A stretch of 64,000 nt of DNA. Origin: Maniola hyperantus (Eukaryota; Arthropoda; Insecta; Lepidoptera; Nymphalidae). Shown piece after piece: positions 54,067 to 63,805 of the stretch; within the stretch, counting starts at the first letter, position 1; every line of letters begins with the position of its first letter. Location: NCBI RefSeq assembly GCF_902806685.2, contig NC_048556.1:6510001-6574000 (forward strand). The letters run 5' to 3'. Under the pieces are notes generated by a model. That model saw only the letters and a list, made by a program, of their open reading frames with translations, was not told the origin of the DNA and did no database searches. A program made the position numbers and the translations under genes.

Positions 54067-54253
54067 ATAGCACCCAAAAGCGTAGCGATGGCAGACCCCC
54101 TACTAGAATCTAGATGGACAGACGACATCAGACGAGTCGTAAAGAGCCACGCAAGACCGTGGCGTGTGGATTTGTGGAAGTTACTACTTAGTCCCACTAA
54201 CAAGAGTAACTAAGTCCAGCAGTGGACGTCTATCGGTTAACGATGATGATGAT
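54067..54253 (+). mobile_element. RTE-type LINE ORF C-terminus fragment (family D)
   Basis: 'agatggacagacgacatcag', 'gaccgtggcgtgtggatttg' and 'agtccagcagtggacgtcta' precede a GATGATGAT tail. Confidence 0.7.
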
Positions 54254-54599
54254 TATTATGATACCTAATGATATAATTGCGTTTGCAATATCTGTATCTT
54301 TAAATAACATGGGGTAGGTACTTGAGTTAACAGTGGTAATGATTAATCGTATGATTAATGAAAATTCAGAAATTGCAAGTGCTATATTTTTAACGTTTGC
54401 CACTTCTATAAATAAATGATAATATTTCCTTTCTCTGGATTTTAGTTCTAAAGTTAAACACAGAACGCGTCTCGTGATTTATTTCTGCAAATTTATTGCG
54501 GGTGGTGTGAAATTAGAGAATTTATTAATGTAAATAAGTTTAGTGTGTAATTAATATCTACTTTGATACGAAGTACGAAACTGTAAAATTCTGCGAGCC

Positions 54600-54770
54600 T
54601 TACAACATGGGGTTATTCAAGGGGCGGACCCACAAATTCCTAAAAGGCCGGCTACGCATCGGCGCGGCGGTTCCTCTGGTGCTGCAAATGTTCATGGGTG
54701 GCGGTAATCACTTAACATCAGGTGACCCGCCTGCTCGTTTGCTCGCTATTTCTATTTAAAAAAAAAGCCT
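54600..54770 (+). mobile_element. Family G repeat
   Basis: 'gcggcggttcctctggtgct', 'taatcacttaacatcaggtg' and 'acccgcctgctcgtttgctc' form a LINE-like 3' end; the last part recurs at 57052-57120. Confidence 0.6.
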
Positions 54771-54800
54771 TTTAAACTGAAGTTATCAGAAAATAATAAC

Positions 54801-54950
54801 GCCATGCCTGAGAGTTCTCCATGTTCTCAAAGGTGTGTAAAGTCTGCCAATCCGCAATTGGCTAGCTTGTGGATTATGGTCTAAATCTCTCATTCAGAGA
54901 GGAGACACGTGCTCAGTAGTGAGCCAGCAATGGGTTGATGATGATGATGA
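54801..54950 (+). mobile_element. SINE-2, 3' half
   Basis: 'gccatgcctgagagttctcc', 'gtaaagtctgccaatccgca', 'cagagaggagacacgtgctc' and a GATGAT tail. Confidence 0.7.
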
Positions 54951-54957
54951 ATAACCA

Positions 54958-55120
54958 CACAATTTATGTATAAAATTATAACAAAGAAAGTGTGTTTATT
55001 TGCTTGGACCTGCGCAGCAATGAAACACCAAATCGACTTGGTTTTTTCTTGGAATATCCAAGAAAGAATACATGGGCATAACTTAAATCCACGCAACGAA
55101 GTCGCGGTCTAAAGCTAGTA
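54958..55120 (+). mobile_element. Family F-like repeat, degenerate
   Basis: 'aaattataacaaagaaagtg' start and 'aaatccacgcaacgaagtcg' end are retained; the centre is diverged. Confidence 0.5.
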
Positions 55121-55559
55121 ACTTAAAAGCACTACTTTGCATCTTCCACAGCTCATTGTAAAGTCAAACCATCCTCCATTGAATGCAAGTTACAAGGGAT
55201 CGAACTTTGCGTCTAAAACTTGACGTTTCTCGCGAGCGTTCCATTCCAATTTTCCTGTGTAAAGTTAGCTAACAAACACTTCAACTCGCTAAGACTTGCC
55301 ATGGCGTCTCCGAGACAATAGCGACGGTGTTAATACTTGTTGCTCTATTACATAAGGCTTTGTCAGACAAAAGGCGCTACGGTAGCGACGCGTGATGAAA
55401 ACGTAACCAAAATGGTTTCATTTAGTTGACAAGAGGAGTAAGGGACTTTATATAACAAGCGCCCTGGGCGCGCGGACGGGTTGCGATCAAAACAAAATTG
55501 ATCAAAACAAAACTCGCGAGGGCCTTTGTGATATTTTGCTCCATAGAGCGCCCATACAT

Positions 55560-55700
55560 TTTGTCTGCACAACGTGTGCCCGTGGCTATATCAAGTTGAC
55601 CCGTTGAGCTATGTCGGAACTCGACCATGTCTCGGATCCATATGACGTCATCACTGGCAACACACACTGTTCGAAGACTTTGGTCTTCAAGCACTGAGGA
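55560..55700 (-). pseudogene. LINE reverse-transcriptase ORF scrap
   Basis: Reverse complement shares 'agtgcttgaagaccaaagtc' and 'ttgccagtgat' plus 'atatggatccgagacat' with the 31018-31215 copy, with different breaks. Confidence 0.55.
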
Positions 55701-56193
55701 ATTTTGGACAGTAAGACATCTCGGACAAGAAGACATGTCTTACTCTGTTTAGTTGTATGAAACAGTCATAAAACAGTTCCTTATATTATAGGTACTATAA
55801 ATCACACACGCGTTCAGTTGCCATGCTCTGCCGCTAGTCTTTGCTGCAATCGCGCGTTGTCTGCCCAAGCCTTGCGTACTAATTTATGCACGCGGTTTTG
55901 CGGTTGAATAAGGTAATTTCCATTGAAATTAGTAGGTACATAGACATCGTTGGTAATTTTCGTTGAGGCGTCTTGTTGTGTAGCACTCAGAGCACTTCTA
56001 TTCTTAACAAAGGATTCTTGGTTTGAAGGCCGGAATTGTTATTTGCAATTCATTAGCTCTCTTTAAGGAACCTTAATGAAACCTTTACTTTAATGTATCT
56101 AAAAAGTACTCACGATATTTTTTTTGGGAATAATGTACTTAAATGCTGTGAGAGTAATCAAGCGTGCGGAGGACAATAATGTTAGATATTGTC
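55701..56193. other. Gene-free stretch
   Basis: No gene or repeat is supported. Confidence 0.4.
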
Positions 56194-56361
56194 TATACAA
56201 AATGAGTCCTCACGCGATGATGTGAAAATGAATTTTAACTCTATGTGTCAACTGTCATGTCAAAAGTACGGTTCATTCTTATTTTAAAGATTAAAATCGT
56301 ACTTTGGACATGACAGTTGACACATAAAATTAAAATGGCGCGTAAGAACTCATTTTGTACT
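56194..56361. mobile_element. Fold-back MITE (ACTCCTTACGCGCCATTTTA family), copy 2
   Basis: TACAAAATGAGTCCTCACGC and GCGCGTAAGAACTCATTTTG arms with 'GTCAACTGTCATGTCAAAAG' and 'GGACATGACAGTTGACACAT' inside; better preserved than copy 1 at 17847. Confidence 0.75.
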
Positions 56362-57051
56362 TACGCATTATATACAGCTTTGTGATTGCGAAAAAGCTAC
56401 ATCAATTTTTGCTCCAATCTCGATTGTTGTGATTGGCTGAACTTAGAATATTCTTGTTGCTTGCATTTTAGCCAGAAACAAAAGAGCTAAGTAGAATAGT
56501 TAGCCAATTAGATGATAATTGCGATTGTTACACAGCAGCTGACATTTTACGTAATCAAGTGATTGCGGTAAAATATATACTGCCCTGAGGTTGCCCTGAT
56601 TCAAATTCTGACACCATACTTATCCTTACGTGAATAGAAAACTGCTAATATATACGCAGTTATGATAGAAAAATAAAGAGAAAACTCTTTGAAAGTTTTC
56701 AAATCTCGTCGGCTTCTAGACAAACAACTTTGAGGCTTGTTATTATGGCAAGTTTCTTGTACATTTTTTACTAAACCGACTACACAAAGCTATTGCAAGA
56801 AGCTGACAGTGATAGTTTAGTCTTCTTAGTTTTATACGAGAATAAAAATGTTAAGTAGAAAAAGTAAGTAGGTAAAAGTAAGTAACTAGACCTACTGTTT
56901 TTGTTGTCACTGTTTGTATCACATTTCTTACTGTTTGTAGTAAAATTGACATCATTTTTGTACTTTAAGTATTATTATTGTACGTATATTTAAGCTTTTT
57001 TGGATTATATAGTAGGTAATAGTCTACTCGTGAATAATGAGAAACTAGAAT

Positions 57052-57120
57052 TAGTGGCGGCGGCAATCACTTAACATCAGGTGACCCACCTACTTGTTTG
57101 CTCGCTATTTTTATTTAAAA
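57052..57120 (+). mobile_element. Family G repeat, 3' end
   Basis: 'ggcggcaatcacttaacatc' and 'ggtgacccacctacttgttt' match 54705-54760. Confidence 0.6.
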
Positions 57121-57224
57121 AAGTAAAAAAAGCTTTTTAAAATAATTTGTGACCGTTCGTGACTTCGCTCCCGTGGAAAGTTTGTAAAATATCCGGCTTT
57201 ATTTCTTACAAATTACAAAGGATC

Positions 57225-57350
57225 TATATTATAACGGGGTTATGTACAAAATTTCAGCTTTTTAGGTTCAAGGTTTGGGCTGGGCTGGCATTTGTTGATG
57301 AGTCAGTCCGTACGAGTAAGTGAGACAGGATTTTTCTTTTCATTTTATGA
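57225..57350 (+). mobile_element. Family H repeat fragment
   Basis: 'gtacaaaatttcagcttttt', 'aggttcaaggtttgggctgg' and 'gatgagtcagtccgtacgag'; the related copy is at 34380. Confidence 0.45.
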
Positions 57351-57938
57351 AAATACATGACATAATAATACATTGCGCTATTTCTTTGTTTTTTACACAT
57401 TCTTGTAAATCTCTAAACGCATTACAGTGTTTTATGCGGCGGTAAAACAACACAAAGTATTTTAGCTTGTACCTTTTAAACAAAGTACCAAACAAATATT
57501 GCAAATCGTGTTCCGCCCCGCAGTTCTGGCAAGATCGCCTGTAATAATATTAAACAAGTTAAACTTTTTTAACTGTTTTATTTTTTCTCTGTTGGCTTTT
57601 TAGGGTTCGGTACCTCAAAAGGAAAAACGGAACCCTTATAGGGTCACTTTGTTGTCTGTTTGTCGGTCTGTCAAGAAACCTACAGGGTACTTCCCGTTGA
57701 CCTAGAATCATGAAAGGTAGGTCAGGTAGGTAGGTCTTATAGCAGACATTAGGGGAAAAATCTGAAAACCGTGAATTTGAGGTTACATCACACAAAAAAA
57801 ATTAATTGTGGTCATGATTTAAAAATTAGTAGTTCCAATTTTCAAAGTAAGATATCTATATCAAGTGGGGTACCATATGAAAGGGCTTTACCTGTGCATT
57901 CTACAACAGATTTTTTTTATTTTTATGCATCACAGTTT

Positions 57939-58318
57939 ACGCAGAAGCTCACCAACATCGACTTCGCCATCATGTTAATTTGGAGGCTGTGAAGCTTCTA
58001 GATAACATGTATATCAAAAGGAGGCTCAAAAGAACCAAGCCGTTCGAATTAGTGTTAAAAAGTAGATAAGTGCAGCGTTTGTGTAATAGTGCTTGCGCTA
58101 CTTTATTTTTCTAGGCCACAAGAACATAGTGAACTGTAAGTACGTGTTAGAATAAACTAAGGACAGTTATTGGACTGTAAATTAGATTTAAAAATTAATC
58201 ATAAGTAAGTAGAAGTTTAAGCTAGAATAATATTACTTATTAGCCCATAGGCTAGATGGTAGTAGTAATAAAGCTGCCATTTTATAATGGTGCTTTATGG
58301 TAGGAAAAAAAAAAAAAA
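57939..58318 (+). mobile_element. Jockey-type LINE 3' end with poly(A) and target duplication
   Basis: A 5'-truncated insert ends in an A run (58305-58318) and is flanked by ACAGTTT (57932-57938 and 58318-58324). Its position inside another repeat makes the boundaries unusually clear. Confidence 0.85.
57941..58069 (+). pseudogene. C-terminal remnant of a Jockey-type ORF2
   Basis: Forty-two codons and a TAA are left: AEAHQHRLRHHVNLEAVKLL, then DNMYIKRRLKRTKPFELVLK. The HHVN...AVxLLDN...RRLKRTKPFELV pattern is one I associate with the extreme C-terminus of lepidopteran Jockey ORF2 proteins. All catalytic domains are missing; it is a dead 5'-truncated copy followed by a 235-bp 3' UTR. Confidence 0.75.
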
Positions 58319-58437
58319 CAGTTTTTGAATTATTGCGCCAAATGTCGAAAAAATACGACTGTAGTACGGAACCCTCGTTGCGCGAGCTTGACTCGCACTT
58401 GGCCGGGTTTTTTTGTTCGTTGTGACTACGAAGTTGC

Positions 58438-58490
58438 CCTAAAAAGAAAAGCTGACTGACTGACTGACTGATCTATCAACGCATCGAAAA
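58438..58490 (+). mobile_element. Family E scrap
   Basis: 'aaagaaaagctgactgactg', 'actgatctatcaacgcatcg' is the start of family E; the rest is absent. Confidence 0.6.
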
Positions 58491-58767
58491 ATAATCGTAA
58501 TCGGCAAGAAGTAACGACGTCTTTGCCCAGCATTTGTAGGCACGTAGCGTCCATCGTAGCAGTTCTACGCACGCGGTAGGTCGTGCCTACACGATACATA
58601 ATATATCCGTAACCAACTACACCCGTACCCGTACCGCTTATCTAGTTTGCTGTGATGACAAAAATATAAAAAAGTACTACAAAACAGGGATATGTTTTCG
58701 CATATTTAAATTGATCACTTGATTAATTAGCCCATCAGAAACGCTTATTTCATGCTCCAATTTAATA

Positions 58768-58982
58768 TATTACTAGGTAATGCTCGCGACTTCGTCCACG
58801 TGGACTACAAAAATGTCAAACCCCTATTTTATCTCCTTAGGAGTTGTATTTTTAAAAATCCTTTCTTAGCGGACGTCTACGTTATAATAGCTATCTGCAC
58901 GCCAAATTTCAGCCCAATCCGTCCAGAAGTTTGAGCTATGCGTTGATAGATTAGTCAATCAGTCAGTCAGTCAGATTTTTTT
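58768..58982 (-). mobile_element. Family E repeat
   Basis: 'actaggtaatgctcgcgact', 'cgtccacgtggactacaaaa', 'tcttagcggacgtctacgtt' and 'cagaagtttgagctatgcgt' give the complete reversed order. Confidence 0.75.
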
Positions 58983-59598
58983 AAAAAATATTATGTATAT
59001 TACTATCGCCTCAGTCTAATAATATCAATTACTGTTACTCAAATTTTTTTTATTGTTTCTGTTATTTTATTGTTTGTTGTTTTTTTTAAATATGATAAAA
59101 ATGAGAAAAATAAATGAATGAAAGTAAAAAAAATTAGTGACAATGAAGGTAAAAAAATTATTATTATTCACGAAAAAAATAAATCTTGTTCAACACAACG
59201 TCGATTATTACTTTGAACGATACGACACAATATTGCAAAAGCGGATAACATTTACTAGAAGGAAGTTTTCCATTTTATACAGATTTTTACTGTTATTAGC
59301 TAACTTTGTATTACCTATATACTTTCGTTGAACTTCTATTCATTTAATTAAAGTATCATCCTAAGATAACAATACCTTTTGTCGTGGTGGAAGTTATTTA
59401 CAATTAAAACTTTTGTTTTCTCTTTACGCTTCTTCCCTTTGTTATTTTTTGTCTTTGTACTTAGCTCTTTTAAGAGATAAACAACTTGTAGCTTGTCAAA
59501 CTGGTTCAGTAAAATAAACAAAACATGGTTAAAAATGTCCTAGGGGAAATCTCTACTTACTACCAAAATTGTTCCTTCGAATACAAGATACGGGTAGG
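58983..59598. other. Gene-free stretch
   Basis: Very AT-rich; the 64-codon frame at 59137 is not supported. Confidence 0.4.
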
Positions 59599-59757
59599 TA
59601 TTTTCCACGACAGGTTAAGATAGCAATCGGGGTATGAAGTGGGGGAACGCCCCGTACACCCGCACGTCTCCTGCGCTGACCCGCACTGGGTTAGCGTGGG
59701 GGCTGTCTGGGTGGACGGGGCGTTCCCTCCCCGATTGCCGATCTGTCGCGTACTATA
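59599..59757. mobile_element. Palindromic MITE-P
   Basis: CCACGACAGGTTAAGATAGC and GATCTGTCGCGTACTATA ends; arms AACGCCCCGTACACCCGCAC and GGGTGGACGGGGCGTTCCC. Confidence 0.75.
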
Positions 59758-59875
59758 CCTACCTATTATGTGTCCGTGAACTTAGCAGAGCGTAAGGATA
59801 TCTATTTCCTTAAAAATTATGGCTAGATATGGCGCAATAATATCGATCATATTTCTGATTATAATATTCTCAAGC

Positions 59876-59957
59876 GTTTGTGAAGTCTGTACGCATTTTG
59901 CCGGTGTGGCGGACTATGACTCTTCTCACTGCTCAGATGGGTTGATCATGATAATGA
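59876..59957 (+). mobile_element. SINE-2 3' scrap
   Basis: 'ggtgtggcggactatgactc' and 'actgctcagatgggttgatc' followed by ATGATAATGA. Confidence 0.45.
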
Positions 59958-60815
59958 AGAAATCCTATAAGACGAAGAAATTTGTAGTTACAGCATGTAG
60001 AGCCTTGAAAACGTGCTTGCGCATAATAACATCAGAACATAAAAGATTATTGCAGCGAGCTTAGGCTTTTGGCATTACACCAGATTCAATTCAGTCCAAG
60101 GTCAATGGCACAAGTAATGGAACAAAATTATTAAAGGAAATATTTATGAAACAAGGAAATAATATGATTTGGTTTAAAGGCTATCTACGGCTTTTGGGGC
60201 CGGAAGTTTTTATTGAAAAGGCGGTCCTTTATTTTTCATGAGGTGGGTGCTCACAGAGATACGTTTGACTGCAAGTAGGTATCAATCAGAAGGGTGCATT
60301 AGGATATTAAATACTGATCTCTATTCTCTATACAAAACACGCTGGACTTGCCATTGCTGACCTGTTTTTGAAGCAACTTGATTTTGGTCATTTTGGCGCT
60401 GATAGCACTACGTCTACTAGTCGTACATTCTCGAGCTCAATTATGTTATGCTTATAAAATATGTTATTGATGAGTCATCTGTCAACATAGTACCTAAAAC
60501 GAATACCATTTGACAAAGTTTCAATTTTGATTTCCCGTACGCTCGGTGGGGCGCATCGATTCGGCACAAAAATTAACTGTCGGATTGTAGGGTACACCTC
60601 ACCCAGCGTATTATACTTGCGTTATGTCCCTTTCAAAAATGATAAAGATAATTCTGTGAACAAAGTCACGAATAAAAGCTAGTTTCAATAAAAGGGTAGC
60701 GGCCGACTTATCCTATAAAAACATGTGCGTAACGCTATTATCTTCTGAAATAAAAGCAATTTCGTCGGTCAACACTCAACACGCAGCGTTGTGGCGGCGT
60801 CGCCTCCCAGTGCGT
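59958..60815. other. Gene-free stretch
   Basis: No supported gene or recognised repeat. Confidence 0.4.
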
Positions 60816-61161
60816 AAGGCTGAGACCACAACACTGCGATGCGACGTCGGGTTGTATCTACGACGTCGCACAACGCACTGTGCACATTTCCGATGCAGTG
60901 CCGCTCCGTACAAACTTGCGATGCGATGACGTATTCCCGTTCAGTCGGCATCCACACCTCTCTGTATGCCATTCTGTACTGTGTGTATTCTTCCTGATGC
61001 GTCTTAACTCAAGTTGAAGTAGGATACGTGTAGCGCGGTTCATGGATCACTAAAAATTGATGGTCAGAGTTTTCTCGTACGCGATGCCGTAAGCGATGAA
61101 ATTCTTGCGTTACGTCAACGCATCGCATTGCGAATCGCAGTATTGTGGCCTCGCCCTTATA
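60816..61161. mobile_element. GC-rich TIR element (GCGATGCG-rich)
   Basis: TAAGGCTGAGACCACAACAC and ATTGTGGCCTCGCCCTTA are imperfect terminal inverses, followed inward by TGCGATGCGACGTC and CGCATCGCATTGCGAATCGC. The element is dense in GCGATGCG-like words and has a local palindrome GCGACGTCG ... CGACGTCGC. It contains overlapping unsupported frames on both strands. Confidence 0.55.
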
Positions 61162-61358
61162 GGTCCTTTTCAGGTAAATTAATTTCATTCTTTTTTGAAT
61201 ACCCTATAACTTTTGAAATGTAATTTAGTAGGTTCGCTGTATTTACTTACGAGTAGGTTAGGTTAGGCGGTCTTGAAAATTGTTCAAATATTTGCCAACA
61301 TTGGTAAGAAGAGAACTAGACAGTATATTTTTATTCAAGGCGATCTAGAGCAATACAT

Positions 61359-61535
61359 TCATCATCATGATCAACCGATAGATGTGCACTGCTGGTTATA
61401 GGTCTTTATGGACTTGTAGGGACTTCCACACACCACGGTCTTCCGCCGCCTGACTCCAGCGGCTCGCTGCGACTCGTGTAATGCGAGGTCTTCCAACGCT
61501 GCGCTTTCTGTGCGAGATCGCCATTCTAACAAGCT
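61359..61535 (-). mobile_element. RTE-type LINE ORF C-terminus fragment (family D)
   Basis: 'aaccgatagatgtgcactgc', 'agggacttccacacaccacg' and 'cagcggctcgctgcgactcg' in minus order, truncated at a MITE-P-like end. Confidence 0.7.
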
Positions 61536-61540
61536 GTAGT

Positions 61541-61621
61541 TCGACCAGTCGCGTACTATAGTACGCGACTAGTCGAGATCAAAGCTCGGAGTCAAGATCT
61601 CACTGATCTTGACTCCGAGCT
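61541..61621. repeat. MITE-P end-to-end palindrome plus second hairpin
   Basis: Positions 61541-61576 form a spacer-free 36-bp palindrome with one mismatched pair (CGCGTACTATAGTACGCG at its centre), equal to two outward-facing MITE-P ends fused. It is followed by a perfect 17-bp hairpin (61583-61599 with 61605-61621, loop TCACT). Confidence 0.85.
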
Positions 61622-61784
61622 GTTGCAAAAATGCTCCTGGTCAAAGTCCTTAAAGGTTGTAGAACAAAAATTAATAACATTGTTCATATCAATCACTACC
61701 AAAGAGGGCAGTTTGCGCTGTTTTTACAAAAATGTAAAGATGCAACGACGGATTTTAAAAGTCCTACTTAACTAACCTCTATAA

Positions 61785-61945
61785 AATAAAAACCGTTAAG
61801 AAAACCCTTGCCAAAAAAACCATACTAAAAAGAAAGCCCCGGTTAATAAACTCTTGTCAAAAGAAAACCCTCCACAGTTAAAATAAAACCCCGGTTAAAA
61901 GAAAATCCCCAGTTTAAACAAACCCTACTCAAAAGAAAAATCCAG
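61785..61945. repeat. Degenerate GTTAAAAGAAAACCC-type repeat
   Basis: A word like GTTAAAAGAAAACCCC recurs about eight times with variable spacing of 14-21 bases, e.g. 'ccccggttaaaagaaaatcc'. Confidence 0.6.
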
Positions 61946-63014
61946 TTACCGACCGCAAAATAATGCTCCGTTTCCATTATTTCAGTAAGCCTTTCAGGGC
62001 TAGATCTGACGGCCTCGTCTATATTATCATTCCAGTAATTTGTATGTCATGATCATGAATGAGAACTACCAGTACCTAGCCGCCAGCGTACTTAGTATGA
62101 AAATCTCACCAACGTTCTATAGAATTGGAGTACCGACATTCGAAACACAATAACGTCAGAGTAAAATAGACTTAAAATTTCTTCACTTAAAGCCAAAAAT
62201 TCAGCACCACCAAATTTAATTTCACCGCTTGAAGCGCTAGTTGTAGATAATATAAAGACTAACTTTAAAACAAGTCAGTAACGATACATTCATCTTTAGC
62301 GGGCCTGTCTCAATTTTCGTCGATACTAAAATCAAAATAAGTTCGTTACGCGTACCGTAGGGTTAACGTTAAAAAGCAACGATACCTGTTATTCATAAAG
62401 GATATATCTAGACACTATTATTAAAACCGATAAAAGTAAATGTTTACATATACCGGCAATATAATTTATTATTTATACACCTATCACTATCTTACGATAT
62501 GCCGAGTACAAACTAGCAACTTCGCTCGAGGCGCATTTACCGTTAAGTAACGATAAAAATATAACGTTAAATCATCATAAGCGCTTTTAACGATAAAGAA
62601 ATCAATACTTCTATACTTATAAATAAATAAATAAATAAATACTGGTACACCTACTGCTAACATTTTGCTAGCGAAATGTTCTGGTAGTTAAATAGTAGTA
62701 GTTAAAAATGTAGTAACCGTAATCGTTCCTTAAAACCTCATACTAAGCAGCCTGCTAAGATGCGGGGGCAGCGTTGTGCAATTCATGGTGGCTTACGTCA
62801 CTGACATTGACCCATCTCGTCGCGCAATCGTTAACCTTCGTCCTCGTTCCCGAGAGAATCTGTGACGTGATTAAATAAAAATATCCTGAAGAATAAACTA
62901 CACTGGAAAAAGTACTGCAATTTTGCTAGCATGACGTAATAGTGCACCCACATAAAATGTGTTGTTATTCTTACAGTATAATATAAGATTACGTGGTTTC
63001 TACAGCTTTTTAGT
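61946..63014. other. Gene-free stretch
   Basis: Contains an (AAAT)n microsatellite at about 62617-62640 and no supported gene. Confidence 0.4.
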
Positions 63015-63488
63015 CCATATCCATATCTACTTATAAACGCACTTTATCAATGTGAAGTTAGTGTGTCTGTCAGCTGTCTGTCTGCTAGCTTTTCACAAGC
63101 AATCCGTTCAACCGATTTTGATGAAATTTGGTACAGAGTTAGCTTATATCCCGGGGGCCTACATGATCTAAATAGGTATATAAAAGGAAAAGGTGACTGA
63201 CTGACTGACTGACTCATCTATCAACGCACAGCTCAAACTACTGAATGGATCGGGCTGAAATTTGGCATGCAGATAGCTATTATGACGTAGGCATCCGCTA
63301 AGAAAGGATTTTTGAAAATTCAACCTCTAATGGGGTGAAATAGGGGTTTGAAAATTGTGTAGTCCACGCGGACGAAGCCGCGAGCATAAGCTAGTTATTA
63401 GATAAAATACTTTTGTCTGAAAATCAAAGAGTTACCACAGGAGTTTTAAAAACATAAATGCACGCGAAGTCACGGGCCTCAGCTATTC
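63015..63488 (+). mobile_element. Family F repeat split by a family E copy
   Basis: The left part (63015-63170) has (TGTC)n, 'GCTAGCTTTTCACAAGCAAT' and 'GAAATTTGGTACAGAGTTAG'; the right part (63397-63488) continues 'aaaatcaaagagttaccaca' and 'cacgcgaagtcacgggcctc'. The halves complete one element. Confidence 0.75.
63172..63396 (+). mobile_element. Family E repeat, full length, nested in family F
   Basis: TATATAAAAGGAAAAGGTGA, (CTGA)n, 'GGATCGGGCTGAAATTTGGC', 'GCTATTATGACGTAGGCATC' and 'GACGAAGCCGCGAGCATAAG'. Best reference copy of family E here. Confidence 0.8.
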
Positions 63489-63539
63489 AGGACAAAATTT
63501 AATTTCAGTCCTTTTTTTCTGTGAGGAAAATCCATCATG

Positions 63540-63640
63540 TATATACCACCGGCCACCGGAAACCAGTGGTTATGTCGGACTCCTACCGACTAAGAACTTC
63601 ACGAAGTTCCGTCTGACTCTGCTCTGACTCAGATGGACGC
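63540..63640. repeat. Unnamed repeat-like segment
   Basis: 'tgtcggactcctaccgacta' and 'agaacttcacgaagttccgt' (with the palindrome AACTTCACGAAGTT) resemble a dispersed lepidopteran repeat. This is recall, not comparison within the window. Confidence 0.35.
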
Positions 63641-63676
63641 GCGGATGAACATCCCCCTCCTGCCAAGTCATCAGCC

Positions 63677-63805
63677 ATGGCTAACAATATCCCAAGAAGA
63701 GAAATTGTTAACCATGTTACCGCTGCTCTTCCTCCCGGACGTTTCCGAAAGGGACTCACAACACTTAGGCACACGGGAAGGCTTCTTGGCTGGTACCAAC
63801 TTTAG
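63677..63805 (+). CDS. Unrecognised 42-codon ORF
   Basis: An ATG in strong context (CAGCCATGG) opens MANNIPRREIVNHVTAALPP and ends ...LLGWYQL before TAG. The residue composition is coding-like, with Arg/Leu and few low-complexity runs. No acceptor or family was recognised. It may be a short exon, the end of a mobile-element ORF (a repeat-like segment lies just upstream), or chance. Confidence 0.25.
   Translation: MANNIPRREIVNHVTAALPPGRFRKGLTTLRHTGRLLGWYQL

Larger units (their letters stand above)
57597..58414 (-). mobile_element. GCCAAGTGCGAG repeat split by a Jockey-type insertion
   Basis: Reverse orientation from TTTTTAGGGTTCGGTACCTC (57597) to CGCACTTGGCCGGGTTTTTT (58414). The body stops at 'atgcatcacagttt' (57938) and resumes at 'acagtttttgaattattgc' (58318). 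Confidence 0.8.

Noticed and set aside
60723..61043. Three overlapping frames of 61-68 codons
   Set aside because: They lie in the GCGATGCG-rich inverted element and conflict with each other on both strands.
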